This document shows positions 1 to 9,897 of a stretch of 64,000 bases of DNA, one piece after another. Both the position numbers and the translations under genes were made by a program. This DNA comes from Affinundibacterium amnicola (GTDB lineage: Bacteria; Pseudomonadota; Gammaproteobacteria; Burkholderiales; Burkholderiaceae_D). Under the pieces are notes generated by a model that saw only the letters and a program-made list of their open reading frames with translations, did no database searches and had not been told where the DNA came from. Numbering within the stretch: position 1 is the first letter of the stretch; every line of letters starts with the position of its first letter. The DNA lies in the NCBI RefSeq assembly GCF_014284275.1, contig NZ_JACOFU010000001.1, forward strand, positions 906,674 through 970,673, written 5' to 3'.

Positions 1-561
1 CAATGCTTTTGGCAAAGCCTCTGCGCTTCTTTGTTTTTGTTTTTTTTCTGTGGACTTCAACGACGATGCATTTGTAGGCGCTACATCGGTAAAAGTCTGG
101 GAAGAGATCTGTGGCGTATCGGTCCTAGCAAACGGAGAAGGATCACGCGCAATACTGGCAGAATCAACTGAGACATTAGGTGGATCAAGCAATATCGAGA
201 ATTCACGATGCAACTGCGTTTCACAATTAATATCAATGATTAAATTGATCGCCGGCTCATTGATCGCCTGCTGCGTTGAGAAACTGAGCGCACGCATTTT
301 CTGCTTTTGATGAATAGAAATAGTTGCACTGGCAATAAATGCACCATCCATCGATACAACACGCGCACGCAAACAACTTGGATTTAAGCTCTCGGTTTCA
401 GCGCCCATCACATTGGAATGAACCAATAATGGCTGTCCCAATGATGAGCGCACACGCAATTCACCTAAGCCAAGCGCGAACACAGACGTAGTCGCTCCAA
501 ACAGGCAAGCAACCATCAATAAGCATTGAAAAAACTGACGCCAACAATGAAAAATAATCAT
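1..561 (-). CDS. FimV-like N-terminal protein, partial (3' end outside window)
   Basis: The reverse strand is open from an ATG at 561 to the window edge (187 codons, no stop), so the gene continues to the left. The first 28 or so residues form a signal peptide (hydrophobic FFQCLLMVACLFGATTSVFA). The mature start GLGELRVRSSLGQPL matches the conserved beginning of FimV/TspA-type proteins, which are inner-membrane, peptidoglycan-binding scaffolds for type IV pili and for the type II secretion secretin. A Ser/Thr/Pro and Lys-rich stretch begins near residue 140. The LysM and C-terminal TPR parts expected of full FimV would lie outside the window, so a shorter FimV-domain paralogue cannot be excluded. 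No other gene overlaps it convincingly. Confidence 0.75.
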   Translation of the reverse strand, partial: MIIFHCWRQFFQCLLMVACLFGATTSVFALGLGELRVRSSLGQPLLVHSNVMGAETESLNPSCLRARVVSMDGAFIASATISIHQKQKMRALSFSTQQAINEPAINLIIDINCETQLHREFSILLDPPNVSVDSASIARDPSPFARTDTPQISSQTFTDVAPTNASSLKSTEKKQKQRSAEALPKAL

Positions 562-773
562 GTCCTTTATATATATATAGCCAAGTTAAACGCTTTACGA
601 GAGCACGATTGAGTTTAACTATCTTCGATGTTACTTCTTTTACATTGAGATTCAAAGTAAATTGCATCGTTTTTTGTTTAAAAATAGTCAAATTTCAAAC
701 AAAAATACTGCAAAAATCAATTACTTAATCAAATCAACTATTCTTTCAAGCAATTTCTTTACTGCCTAAAAAG

Positions 774-1547
774 CTAGTCTGGATTTTTCTTCCAATCCAA
801 GATTCTCTTTGCAATTCCGCGCATTATATTCACTTCTTCAGTTTCTAGTTGAGCTCGAGAAAATAGGCGTTTCAATCTTGGCATTAACTTTTTCGGATTA
901 TCCGGATTCAAGAATTCAATCGCAATCAGCGCTTTCTCTAAGTGCTGATACATTCCGTCAATCTGCTCAGAAGATGCCATTTCGCCTTGAAAGCCGATTA
1001 CCTGGTTTTGTCCTTGAGGCAACATTGTCTCCATTGCGCGCATTCGACATTCATAAACCAATATTTGAACCGCTTGTGCAAGATTCAAAGAAGAATAATC
1101 AGGATTAGCAGGCACATTAATCAAGACATTGCAATTCATCACGATTTCATTCGGTAAGCCGTAGCGTTCGCTACCAAATACTAAAGCGACATTTTGCTGA
1201 GTCGTGCCAACTAATTTATCGGCAAAATCGCGAGGAACAATAACTGGAGGCGAAAATTCACGCAAACGTGCACTTACAGCAGCGACAAAGTGACAATCCA
1301 CTAAAGCGTCTTCTATCTTATCGACCACTTTTGCTGACGCTAAAATATCTTGCGCCCCACTCGCAAAAGCGATCGCATCAGGATTGGTGAGAGCATCGTC
1401 AAAGCGTGGATTAACCAGACGCAAATCAGAAAATCCCATGGTTTTCATAGCGCGGGCTACTGCACCAATATTGCCGGGATGACTAGTATCGACCAAGATA
1501 ATTCGCAGGCGACTAAAAACAGATGTATCAGAAATAGCTAAGTTCAT
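774..1547 (-). CDS. trmJ: tRNA (cytidine/uridine-32-2'-O)-methyltransferase TrmJ
   Basis: SPOUT-family RNA methyltransferase of 257 residues, the usual TrmJ length. It would methylate the ribose 2'-OH of tRNA position 32 using S-adenosylmethionine. The SPOUT motifs are clear: VDTSHPGNIGAVARAMKTMGF near residue 18 (motif 1, catalytic Asn/Arg region), LVFGSERYGLPNEIV near 122 (motif 2) and YSSLNLAQAVQILVYE near 150 (motif 3, the knot). The C-terminal helical extension is typical of TrmJ. It diverges from suhB across a 193-bp gap, an arrangement common in Burkholderiales. The fimV-like gene lies 212 bp downstream on the same strand. Confidence 0.92.
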   Translation of the reverse strand: MNLAISDTSVFSRLRIILVDTSHPGNIGAVARAMKTMGFSDLRLVNPRFDDALTNPDAIAFASGAQDILASAKVVDKIEDALVDCHFVAAVSARLREFSPPVIVPRDFADKLVGTTQQNVALVFGSERYGLPNEIVMNCNVLINVPANPDYSSLNLAQAVQILVYECRMRAMETMLPQGQNQVIGFQGEMASSEQIDGMYQHLEKALIAIEFLNPDNPKKLMPRLKRLFSRAQLETEEVNIMRGIAKRILDWKKNPD

Positions 1548-1740
1548 TTAAAATAGCGCGATTGCGCGTTAATTTTTGTTGTTTATGTTGCTGATGCGAT
1601 TTGCTTATGTGATCAATTCTACAATGACTCAATCGTAATTCACAGCGCCCCGCTCTTTAATTCATCTTTGTGCGACAACTTTACGACCTTGGTCTAGTCC
1701 AGACTCAAGGCTGAGCTGCCGCCATTTTAACGGAAACTCT

Positions 1741-2535
1741 ATGCACCCAATGCTCAATACGGCAATTAAAGCCGCTCGTCGTGCCGCGACTATTATTAAT
1801 CGTGCTTCTTTTGATGTGGACCGCGTCCAAGTCAGCGAAAAGCAATACAACGATTTCGTAACTGAAGTTGATCGCGCTGCCGAAGCTGCGATTATTGAGG
1901 TGCTGACTTCCGCTTATCCAGATCACGCGATTCTTGCTGAAGAATCCGGCGCATCCAAAAATCTGCATGACGACAATGAAAATGTCTGGATCATTGACCC
2001 GCTCGATGGTACGACGAATTTTATCCATGGCTTTCCACAGTATTGCGTTTCCATTGCCCTGCAACAAAAAGGCGTCATCACACAAGCTGTTATCTATGAC
2101 CCTAGCCGCAATGAAATGTTCACTGCATCCAAAGGCGGCGGCGCATTTTTAAATGACAAACGTATCCGCGTGACCAAATGCGACAAGATCGCTGATGCCT
2201 TAATCGGCACTGGCTTCTCTGGTCGCGACATGGCTGGTCTTGATGAATACATGGAAATGTACAAAATCATGACGCAAAAATGCCAAGGCTTGCGCCGTCC
2301 AGGTGCTGCCGCTTTGGATTTGGCTTACGTCGCCATGGGTCGTTTAGATGGTTTCTTTGAAAAAGGTTTAGCACCATGGGATATCGCTGCAGGTTCTTTA
2401 GTCGTGACTGAAGCTGGCGGTATCGTTGGCACATTCTCTGGCGAATCAGATTATCTGTACAAAGGTGACGTATTAGCAGGCACACCAAAAGTATTCGGCC
2501 AAATGGTCAATGCCTTACAAGCCTTCGCAAAATAA
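1741..2535 (+). CDS. suhB: Inositol-1-monophosphatase family protein SuhB
   Basis: 264-residue Mg2+-dependent phosphatase that hydrolyses myo-inositol-1-phosphate; in E. coli SuhB also joins the NusA/NusB rRNA antitermination complex. Visible motifs: EES near residue 67 (metal ligand Glu), the signature [22 protein letters not shown] near 85-106, and [15 protein letters not shown] near 216. The start [13 protein letters not shown] is the normal family start, with GGAA about 7 nt upstream. It is transcribed divergently from trmJ. A 13-bp hairpin lies just downstream. Confidence 0.93.
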   Translation: MHPMLNTAIKAARRAATIINRASFDVDRVQVSEKQYNDFVTEVDRAAEAAIIEVLTSAYPDHAILAEESGASKNLHDDNENVWIIDPLDGTTNFIHGFPQYCVSIALQQKGVITQAVIYDPSRNEMFTASKGGGAFLNDKRIRVTKCDKIADALIGTGFSGRDMAGLDEYMEMYKIMTQKCQGLRRPGAAALDLAYVAMGRLDGFFEKGLAPWDIAAGSLVVTEAGGIVGTFSGESDYLYKGDVLAGTPKVFGQMVNALQAFAK

Positions 2536-2546
2536 AACGACTTTCA

Positions 2547-2577
2547 ACACATCGTTTTCAAACAGAAAACGATGTGT
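2547..2577 (+). terminator. Hairpin after suhB
   Basis: Perfect 13-bp inverted repeat (acacatcgttttc / gaaaacgatgtgt) with a 5-nt loop, 12 nt after the suhB stop. It is not followed by a T-run, so it may protect the 3' end or be a weak terminator and not a classical Rho-independent one. Confidence 0.5.
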
Positions 2578-2648
2578 AAATGCAAAAATAAGCATCGCAG
2601 CGACATCACAGCGCAGCATAAAAATTATTACAAGCAGCACCCAAACCT

Positions 2649-2667
2649 TTCCCGCTCCCTGCGGGAA
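2649..2667 (+). promoter_or_regulatory. Leader hairpin upstream of the DEAD-box helicase gene
   Basis: Stem ttcccgc/gcgggaa with a 5-nt loop, followed by gtttgttt, ending 23 nt before the chosen ATG at 2691. It could be a terminator/attenuator between suhB and the helicase or a structure limiting translation. No good Shine-Dalgarno sequence is visible between hairpin and start codon. Confidence 0.4.
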
Positions 2668-2690
2668 GTTTGTTTCATATAGAAATTAGC

Positions 2691-4076
2691 ATGACCACAT
2701 TTTCAGATCTCGGTCTTTCCGAGTCCATCGTTCGCGCTGTTAGCGAACACGGCTACACCATTCCTACACCGATACAAGCGCAGGCAATTCCTGCGGTCAT
2801 CAAAGGCGGTGATTTACTTGCTGGCGCGCAGACCGGCACAGGCAAAACTGCTGGCTTTACTCTGCCAATTTTAGAACGATTGTTGCGCAGCTCACCTGCT
2901 CCAAAAAATAAAACCGATCGCCGCAATATCCGTGTTTTAGTCTTGACACCAACCCGTGAACTGGCGGCACAAGTTGAAGAAAGCGTCGCCACTTATGGCA
3001 AACATACACCACTCAATTCTGGCGTTATCTTCGGCGGCGTCGGTATCAATCCACAAGTCAAATTACTCAAAACAGGTGTCGACGTTTTGGTAGCAACACC
3101 AGGTCGCTTACTCGATCATCATCAGCAAGGCACGATAGATTTACGCCATATCGAAATCTTGGTATTGGACGAAGCAGATCGCATGCTCGACATGGGCTTC
3201 ATCCATGACATCAAAAAAGTATTAGCGATACTTCCTGCGAAGCGTCAGAATTTATTGTTCTCTGCCACATTCTCTGATGACATCAAAACGCTTGCGGATA
3301 AATTATTGAATAATCCCGCAATGATAGAAGTTGCTCGCCGCAATTCCACCGTCGAAGTGATTGCACAAAAAGTCCATCCGGTTGATCGCGATAAAAAACA
3401 AGCGATGCTGGCGCACTTAATCAAGACACATAAGTGGACGCAAGTTTTGGTTTTTACTCGCACCAAACATGGCGCGAATAAATTGGTGGAACAATTAATT
3501 CGCGACGAAATTAATGCGATGGCGATTCACGGCAATAAGAGTCAATCCGCGCGCACCAAAGCTTTGGCAGAATTTAAAGATGGTAGCTTAACGGTCTTAG
3601 TTGCAACCGATATCGCCGCCCGTGGTATCGACATCGATCAATTGCCACACGTCGTCAATTACGACTTGCCAAACGTCGCGGAAGATTATGTACACCGTAT
3701 CGGCCGTACAGGTCGCGCAGGTGCTACTGGTGAGGCCGTGTCATTAGTCTGCGTCGATGAATTCAAACTCTTGGCCGATATTGAGAAATTTATCAAACGC
3801 CAAATTCCACAGGAAATTATTGACGGTTTCATTCCCGACCCACACGCAAAAGCACAACCAATACAATTGCGCAGTTTCCCAAATCCTGCGCAGGGTCATG
3901 GCCGCAGTGGTGTCAATGGCGGGGGCAATCGCGGCAAAACGCCAAGCCGCCCACAAGGCGCGCCGAAGGCAGCTGGTAGCAATGTCGCACGCAATGCAGG
4001 CCCTAAACCTGCTGGCGCAAAACCCGCATTTAAGCAAAGTACACCACGTCGTTCAGGCGGTCGCGGCGGCGCTTAA
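2691..4076 (+). CDS. rhlE: DEAD-box ATP-dependent RNA helicase, RhlE type
   Basis: 461-residue cytoplasmic RNA helicase that unwinds structured RNA in ribosome assembly or decay. Motifs in order: Q motif with [10 protein letters not shown] (25-34), Walker A AQTGTGKT (46-53), [12 protein letters not shown] in [16 protein letters not shown] in LFSATF, then the second RecA domain with ARGIDID and [10 protein letters not shown]. The C-terminal tail is Gly/Pro/Arg/Lys-rich and low in complexity, as in many RhlE proteins that use it to bind RNA. A TTG at 2670 is in frame, but [10 protein letters not shown] at 2691 fits the family start. A strong terminator follows. Confidence 0.93.
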   Translation: MTTFSDLGLSESIVRAVSEHGYTIPTPIQAQAIPAVIKGGDLLAGAQTGTGKTAGFTLPILERLLRSSPAPKNKTDRRNIRVLVLTPTRELAAQVEESVATYGKHTPLNSGVIFGGVGINPQVKLLKTGVDVLVATPGRLLDHHQQGTIDLRHIEILVLDEADRMLDMGFIHDIKKVLAILPAKRQNLLFSATFSDDIKTLADKLLNNPAMIEVARRNSTVEVIAQKVHPVDRDKKQAMLAHLIKTHKWTQVLVFTRTKHGANKLVEQLIRDEINAMAIHGNKSQSARTKALAEFKDGSLTVLVATDIAARGIDIDQLPHVVNYDLPNVAEDYVHRIGRTGRAGATGEAVSLVCVDEFKLLADIEKFIKRQIPQEIIDGFIPDPHAKAQPIQLRSFPNPAQGHGRSGVNGGGNRGKTPSRPQGAPKAAGSNVARNAGPKPAGAKPAFKQSTPRRSGGRGGA

Positions 4077-4107
4077 TTGGTAGCTGTGTTGCAGTAATTA
4101 GTAAGAC

Positions 4108-4141
4108 AAAACGGGCAAATGTGTGAGCATTGCCCGTTTTT
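4108..4141 (+). terminator. Rho-independent terminator of rhlE
   Basis: Perfect 11-bp stem (aaaacgggcaa / ttgcccgtttt) with an 11-nt loop, ending in a run of T, 31 nt after the helicase stop codon. Confidence 0.9.
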
Positions 4142-4280
4142 CATTAATAAAGCCAAAGCTTAAAAAAACCATGTCAATTACACTGACTTCGAGCGTATTT
4201 GCGCTATGATTTCGCACCTCAAGAAATTTCAAAAAGAATTCGATTTTTCTCGCATTCAACTTACAAAACATCAATAAAAT

Positions 4281-6929
4281 ATGGCTACCACCGAAACCCA
4301 CACCCCAATGATGAAGCAATATCTAGGTATCAAAGCGGATTATCCCGATACCCTAGTGTTCTATCGCATGGGCGATTTTTATGAATTGTTTTTTGAAGAT
4401 GCAGAAAAAGTTTCTCGCATATTAGGCATCACCTTAACGCAACGCGGGACATCGAATGGAGCGCCGATCAAGATGGCGGGCATTCCTTTTCATTCTATAG
4501 AACCTTACCTGGCCAAATTGGTAAAAATAGGTGAATCAGCGGCGATCTGTGAACAAGTTGGAGATCCTGCCACAAGTAAAGGTCCGGTAGAACGCAAAGT
4601 CATGCGCGTCATCACACCAGGCACTTTAACCGATACTGATTTACTACCTGAAAAAGCAGAACGTCCTTTATTGGCGATGTGTCTGATAAGCCAACGCAAG
4701 ACTGTCAACATCGGCTTGGCATGGTTGTCTCTAGCTAGCGGTGCTTTGAAATTGATGGAATTTAGTACTGATGAAAAATCGCTACAAGCGCGCTTGCAAC
4801 AAGAATTAGAACGCATTTCACCTGCCGAAGTTTTAGTCTCTGCTGGTGGTTTAATGCTGGAAGAATTTCGTCATGAATTGCCGGGAAAATTTTCTGAAGT
4901 ACCTGACTGGCATTTCGACTTGAAGCAAGGTCAAAAGTCTTTACAAGATCAACTCGCGACTTCCACATTGACGGGTTTTGGCGTTGAGAATTTTGGCGCA
5001 GCTTTGGGTGCTGCTGGCGCACTTTTGCGTTATGCCGAATCGACTCAAGGGCGCGGTTTAAAACACGTCAATTCACTTAGTGTGGAGTCTGAAAACGAGT
5101 TTATCGGACTCGATACTGCCACACGTCGCAACCTGGAATTAACCGAAACTTTACGCGGTCAAGAATCACCGACTTTATTTTCTTTGCTTGACCACTGTCG
5201 CACTGCGATGGGTTCACGCTTATTGCGTCATTGGTTACATCATGCACGACGTGACCAGCAAATCGCGCGCAGCCGGCATCAGGCTATCGATGCCTTATTG
5301 CAAGCAGATGCGACAACGGGCCTATCGAACACCTTAACGTCAATACCTGACATAGAACGCATCACCACACGCATCGCCCTGCTTTCTGCACGTCCACGCG
5401 ATCTTGCAGCTTTACGTGATGGCGTTCAGCATCTTGGCACCGTTCGAACTTATGTGTCGATGTGTTTGAAGAATAATGAACCTCAGTTACTGGCGCAATC
5501 TTTGAGCAATCTAGCAACACCAAGTGAATGTCTAGAGTTACTAGAACGTTCGCTGATGCCACAGCCCGCAACGATGGTACGCGATGGTGGCGTGATAGCG
5601 ACAGGCTTTGATGCTGAACTCGATGAACTGCGCTCGCTCTCAGAAAACGCAGGTCAATTTTTGATTGATCTAGAGACCTCGGAGCGCGCGCGTACTGGCA
5701 TTGCGAATTTGCGGGTTGAATACAATAAAGTGCACGGTTTTTACATTGAAGTCACGAATGGTCAAGCAGATAAAGTGCCCGATAATTATCGCCGTCGTCA
5801 GACCTTAAAAAATGCCGAGCGTTACATCACACCTGAACTGAAAGCCTTTGAAGACAAGGCATTGTCTGCGCAAGAACGTGCGCTAGTTCGTGAAAAAGTG
5901 TTGTACGAAAAACTGCTACAAGATTTGTTGCCGCATATTCAAACCTTGCAAACCATTGCACATGCAATCGCGCAATTGGATGCTTTGGTCAGTCTGGCCG
6001 ATCACGCGATGAAAAATAACTGGTGCGCACCGCAGTTAGTCAGCGAACCGACTTTAGATATCGTACAAGGTCGCCACCCTGTGGTTGAAAATCAGATCGA
6101 ACGCTTTATTGCGAATGATTGCCAGCTATCTGCTGAACGCAAACTGTTATTGATCACCGGTCCGAACATGGGCGGTAAATCGACCTTTATGCGCCAAACT
6201 GCGCTGATCACTTTACTCGCTTATATCGGTAGTTATGTGCCCGCAACCCAAGTGACTATTGGACCCATTGATCGTATTTTCACACGTATCGGTGCGGCCG
6301 ATGATCTTGCCGGTGGACGTTCTACCTTCATGGTGGAGATGACAGAATCGGCGGCGATTTTGCATGGCGCGACAGAAAATTCTTTGGTTTTGATGGATGA
6401 AGTCGGCCGTGGTACGTCGACCTTTGATGGTCTGGCATTGGCATGGGCGATCGCACGGCATCTGATCATGACATCAAAAAGCTTTACTTTATTTGCGACC
6501 CATTATTTTGAATTGACGCAGTTACCAGATATACATCCTAGTGCAGAAAACGTGCATTTATCAGCAATCGAGCACAAAGAAAATATCGTGTTTTTACATG
6601 CGGTACAAGCTGGCCCTGCATCCCAAAGTTATGGTCTACAGGTTGCGCAGTTGGCAGGAATTCCGCAACCAGTAATCCGCGCAGCACGTAAGCATCTAGC
6701 GGATTTGGAAGCACAATCTTTACAGAGTACGCCGCAGTTTGATTTATTTTCAAGCAGCTCTGGTGCAGCCATTGAGGAACACTCTTCAGCTGAAGCAAGC
6801 CTCGTCAATTCGACACTAGATTCCGCTTTATTGTTTGCTGTTGACGAAATCGACCCAGATGCGATGACGCCACGTGAGGCACTTGATGCCTTGTACAAAC
6901 TCAAGGCTCTGGCAAAATCCATCGTTTAA
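4281..6929 (+). CDS. mutS: DNA mismatch repair protein MutS
   Basis: 882-residue mismatch-recognition ATPase, standard MutS length. The N-terminal mismatch-binding motif is visible as [15 protein letters not shown] (about 28-42), with the Phe-x-Glu wedge in this segment. The C-terminal ABC-type ATPase carries Walker [10 protein letters not shown] (627-635), the MutS signature and Walker B in [16 protein letters not shown], and [11 protein letters not shown]. The extreme C-terminus ([18 protein letters not shown]) is the beta-clamp/tetramer-type tail. The protein starts the methyl-directed mismatch repair pathway; mutL is not in the window. No strong ribosome binding site is seen before the ATG. 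Confidence 0.97.
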   Translation: MATTETHTPMMKQYLGIKADYPDTLVFYRMGDFYELFFEDAEKVSRILGITLTQRGTSNGAPIKMAGIPFHSIEPYLAKLVKIGESAAICEQVGDPATSKGPVERKVMRVITPGTLTDTDLLPEKAERPLLAMCLISQRKTVNIGLAWLSLASGALKLMEFSTDEKSLQARLQQELERISPAEVLVSAGGLMLEEFRHELPGKFSEVPDWHFDLKQGQKSLQDQLATSTLTGFGVENFGAALGAAGALLRYAESTQGRGLKHVNSLSVESENEFIGLDTATRRNLELTETLRGQESPTLFSLLDHCRTAMGSRLLRHWLHHARRDQQIARSRHQAIDALLQADATTGLSNTLTSIPDIERITTRIALLSARPRDLAALRDGVQHLGTVRTYVSMCLKNNEPQLLAQSLSNLATPSECLELLERSLMPQPATMVRDGGVIATGFDAELDELRSLSENAGQFLIDLETSERARTGIANLRVEYNKVHGFYIEVTNGQADKVPDNYRRRQTLKNAERYITPELKAFEDKALSAQERALVREKVLYEKLLQDLLPHIQTLQTIAHAIAQLDALVSLADHAMKNNWCAPQLVSEPTLDIVQGRHPVVENQIERFIANDCQLSAERKLLLITGPNMGGKSTFMRQTALITLLAYIGSYVPATQVTIGPIDRIFTRIGAADDLAGGRSTFMVEMTESAAILHGATENSLVLMDEVGRGTSTFDGLALAWAIARHLIMTSKSFTLFATHYFELTQLPDIHPSAENVHLSAIEHKENIVFLHAVQAGPASQSYGLQVAQLAGIPQPVIRAARKHLADLEAQSLQSTPQFDLFSSSSGAAIEEHSSAEASLVNSTLDSALLFAVDEIDPDAMTPREALDALYKLKALAKSIV

Positions 6930-6935
6930 GTTATC

Positions 6936-6962
6936 CGGCTTTGCGACTCTATTGTAAAGCCG
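6936..6962 (+). terminator. Possible terminator after mutS
   Basis: Perfect 7-bp repeat cggcttt/aaagccg with a 13-nt loop in the 42-bp gap between the converging mutS and the next minus-strand gene; a T-rich stretch (gctttttatttt) follows a few bases later. Confidence 0.45.
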
Positions 6963-6971
6963 CTCAGCTTT

Positions 6972-7745
6972 TTATTTTGTGAACCGCGACAGCAGCTCAC
7001 CTAGCGTTAATTTGCTTGTCGAGGATATCGTTTCAATGAACTCGGCGTCCCGAAAAAGATGCCAACCATGCACAGCATGAGTATCGGGAAATGCATCCAA
7101 CTTTGCTTGGTATTCCCAAGTACCAAATAAACTACTGAGTTGATCACTGCTTGCTCCACGCTGAATTTCCATTGCATAGACGACGGTAAAGCCCTGACGT
7201 TTCAGCGAACCAAAGATCTTCATATCAGATTGCGCCACCGCGTTCTTCCAATAGATAAAATCCTTTTCATTAAACGGCACGCTTTCGTTGCTCTTTAATA
7301 CGCATGGCGTTGCAAATCGCGGCAAACTTGCGGTATCAGACTCCCACATCGGCGAAGCAACACTGTTCAGAAATTGGTCAAAATCTTTCGGACTTGGACG
7401 TGGATTTCCAAACGTTAAATAAGTGCCCTTACCTAAGTCAATCAATTGCATTTTCACACCATCGACTTGTCGCTCCGCGGTAGTTGCATTACTGTATTTC
7501 TTCCATTCCGTCCTAGTGGTGACCGTCCCCTGAACAGAGCTTCTTTGTAGCCGTGTCGCATCTTTCCAACTCAGTGATTTTGGGCATGGCAAAGATTGCG
7601 CATGCGCTGCCTTAACAGCACAAGTAAATACGATGACAAAAACCGATAACACGACAGAAGCGATCCAAGCTTCGCCAAAGACGAGCTTAAAATTATTTTG
7701 GGATTTACAAAGCACTTTCGATTCCACATCTGCAAAAAATCTCAT
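6972..7745 (-). CDS. Hypothetical exported protein
   Basis: 257 residues, no family recognised. The first 50 residues contain a 20-residue hydrophobic segment (IASVVLSVFVIVFTCAV) ending in AAHAQ, so it is likely exported through Sec with cleavage after AHA; the segment is preceded by an unusually long, basic N-terminus of about 28 residues, and an internal start could be the real one. The mature part has two Cys (in PCPKS and ATPCVLKS) that could form a disulfide. No catalytic motif is apparent. It converges with mutS and lies 53 bp downstream of mtfA on the same strand. The reading frame is intact and substantial, so it is probably a real gene. Confidence 0.65.
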   Translation of the reverse strand: MRFFADVESKVLCKSQNNFKLVFGEAWIASVVLSVFVIVFTCAVKAAHAQSLPCPKSLSWKDATRLQRSSVQGTVTTRTEWKKYSNATTAERQVDGVKMQLIDLGKGTYLTFGNPRPSPKDFDQFLNSVASPMWESDTASLPRFATPCVLKSNESVPFNEKDFIYWKNAVAQSDMKIFGSLKRQGFTVVYAMEIQRGASSDQLSSLFGTWEYQAKLDAFPDTHAVHGWHLFRDAEFIETISSTSKLTLGELLSRFTK

Positions 7746-7798
7746 TATCTGGAGAATAGTAAAATTTCACAAGCTAGGTTTAAGCGAAGAAACAATGA

Positions 7799-8605
7799 TT
7801 AACCCCATTCGCGTGGATCCACACAATAATAGGCTTTCAAGAGCGCAAACAAAGCTGGGTGATACTGCGCTAGCTGGTGACTTTTTTGAAAAAAAGTTTC
7901 ACTGCTTACTGCAAAAAATTCTGCTGGATTGGTCGCACCATAAGGATCAATCAAGGTCATTTCATTATTTGCTAAGGCGTTTTGCAATCGTGTAAATTCT
8001 TGCTCCATCACTTGCGACCAACTACGATACGCCGCTGTCGTTTGCAATACAGGTGCGCCATTTGCACTACCATCTTCACTATCAAGTTGATGGGCAAATT
8101 CATGAATCACCACATCATGCTCAAAATCATCCTGAAATGTATTCGTGATGATCTGATCCCACGCCAAAATGACACGACCATCGCTCCAAGACTCGCCACT
8201 AAGAGTCTGATTGGTATGCGTGACAATTCCACCAGCAGCAAGCTGCTGCCTTGGTGCAATGAAGGCGCTGGGATAGACTAGGATATGTGTAAGTTTAGGA
8301 TAAACCGCGATTTCCCGATTCAACAACAGCAGGCATGCCTTTGCTGCGATCGTCAATCGAATTTCATCCGTTATCTCCAAACCGGCACATCCAACGAAAG
8401 TCTTTTCATGCAAGAACTGACGAATCTTCCGTTTCAATTGCATCTGAAGATGCGTTGGCATGCGGCTATAGCCACGCACATTCTGTCGCAATATTTTCGA
8501 ATACGCAGAAGGAAAAGCTTTGGTCAAAACATAATGCAAACGTATTCTTGGTAACACAAAGAAACCAACAATCAGTGCAAGAATAATAAAAGCTAACAAC
8601 CACAT
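7799..8605 (-). CDS. mtfA: Zinc-dependent peptidase MtfA (M90 family)
   Basis: 268 residues, the usual MtfA length. The zinc-binding motif HEFAH appears in VVIHEFAHQLDSEDG near residue 168, with a later Glu in PAEFFAVSSETFF acting as third ligand, as in the M90/gluzincin group. An N-terminal hydrophobic helix (WLLAFIILALIVGFFVL) would anchor it to the membrane. In E. coli MtfA binds the repressor Mlc (DgsA) and tunes ptsG expression; in this lineage its partner is unknown. It is divergent from rarD. The region VYPSAFIAPRQQ is also conserved in the family. Confidence 0.9.
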   Translation of the reverse strand: MWLLAFIILALIVGFFVLPRIRLHYVLTKAFPSAYSKILRQNVRGYSRMPTHLQMQLKRKIRQFLHEKTFVGCAGLEITDEIRLTIAAKACLLLLNREIAVYPKLTHILVYPSAFIAPRQQLAAGGIVTHTNQTLSGESWSDGRVILAWDQIITNTFQDDFEHDVVIHEFAHQLDSEDGSANGAPVLQTTAAYRSWSQVMEQEFTRLQNALANNEMTLIDPYGATNPAEFFAVSSETFFQKSHQLAQYHPALFALLKAYYCVDPREWG

Positions 8606-8767
8606 GGCAATCCTTGTTCATCAATAGAGTGGTCAATACCACGCGATGACTCTCAGTTGGGTATCATTCCACTGAACTCAATAGCTGAACGCATAGCAAA
8701 ACATCGGCAGCAGCGAATTCGCTTAACTGCGATAATCTTGGCTTCTTTCAATTTCAAAAGCTTTCTC

Positions 8768-9649
8768 ATGATGCGCAAAGGCATACTTTACGCCGCAGCC
8801 TGCTATTCGGCTTGGGGTTTATTTCCCATTTACTTTAAAACACTACAAAGTATTCCATCGATAGAAATTCTATTGCATCGCATGATTTGGGCTTTAGTTT
8901 TTCTACTCTTCGTTTTGAGCGCACGTCGGCAATGGGCTTGGCTACATGAGCTTCTGCGCCAGCCCAAATTATTGGCGGGTTTTACAGCTAGCGCCTTGCT
9001 GCTTTCCGCAAATTGGTTTCTCTACATTTGGGCAATCAATAATGACCGAATTGTCGATGCCAGTTTGGGTTATTTCATGACACCTTTGGTCAGTGTTTTT
9101 CTCGGCTTTCTTTTACTCAAAGAACGTATGCGCGCGGTGCAATGGTTTGCGATCGCCTGCGCTGGAATTGGCGTTGCCTGGTTGAGTATACAAACGGGTC
9201 ACCCACCTTGGATCGCCTTAGTGTTGGCATCTACTTTTGGCATGTATGGCCTACTCAGAAAAACCGCAGCACTCGGAGCCTTGGAAGGCTTATCGCTGGA
9301 GACCATGATCTTATTTCCGTTTGCACTTGCTTACCTTAGCTATCTGATGTGGCAAGGGCAAAGCGCGTTTTTGCAAGAGACAAGTTACACGCAAAGCCTA
9401 CTTATCGCAGCAGGCCCAATAACGGCAATTCCTCTTTTAATGTTTGCCGCAGCAGCGCGCCGCATTCCCTTAGCGACTCTAGGATTGATGCAATATATAT
9501 CACCGACCATACAATTATTCATTGGCGTGTGGCTCTACAACGAACAATTTAGCCATGAACGATTATTGGTTTTTTTGGGAATTTGGCTAGGCTTACTGAT
9601 TTACTCTGCGGATAGTCTGCATAACAACTTTTCACGGAAACATTCATAA
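8768..9649 (+). CDS. rarD: EamA-family permease RarD
   Basis: Drug/metabolite transporter of the EamA superfamily with about ten transmembrane helices in 294 residues. The start MMRKGILYAAACYSAWGLFPIYFK is the recognisable RarD start. Upstream in-frame codons back to 8657 have no hydrophobic or family-like character, so I place the start at 8768. YFMTPLVSVFLGFLLLKERMR and MQYISPTIQLFIGVWLYNE are typical EamA repeat signatures. E. coli RarD was named for a chloramphenicol-sensitive phenotype; the substrate is unknown. The gene is divergent from mtfA. Confidence 0.88.
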   Translation: MMRKGILYAAACYSAWGLFPIYFKTLQSIPSIEILLHRMIWALVFLLFVLSARRQWAWLHELLRQPKLLAGFTASALLLSANWFLYIWAINNDRIVDASLGYFMTPLVSVFLGFLLLKERMRAVQWFAIACAGIGVAWLSIQTGHPPWIALVLASTFGMYGLLRKTAALGALEGLSLETMILFPFALAYLSYLMWQGQSAFLQETSYTQSLLIAAGPITAIPLLMFAAAARRIPLATLGLMQYISPTIQLFIGVWLYNEQFSHERLLVFLGIWLGLLIYSADSLHNNFSRKHS

Positions 9650-9897
9650 CTAATGTTTTTCGAGCAAAGACCACATCAATCTTTATTTTTAATGATAATT
9701 TTGAAATACATCTTGCAGATATTATGACAGCAGGATGAAATTTGTCGGATTTACAGCCGATCTGCGCAAAATGTGACAATATTTTTGACATCTGCAACAG
9801 CATTTCTGCGAAAATTCGCATCTTTATTTTTTCGGCGCGCAAGCGGTTTAACACACTGGCCCAGGCGTCTCCCGTAACAGGCTTTTTGGAGACCTAA

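Noticed and set aside
50..310. Plus-strand ORF of 86 codons
   Set aside because: It lies antisense to the fimV-like gene, which has a signal peptide and family motif.
461..691. Minus-strand ORF overlapping the fimV start
   Set aside because: Different frame from the fimV-like gene; no ribosome binding site and no protein-like features.
9549..9854. Minus-strand ORF of 101 codons between rarD and the decarboxylase
   Set aside because: It overlaps rarD and the AT-rich decarboxylase promoter region; no family match and no ribosome binding site.
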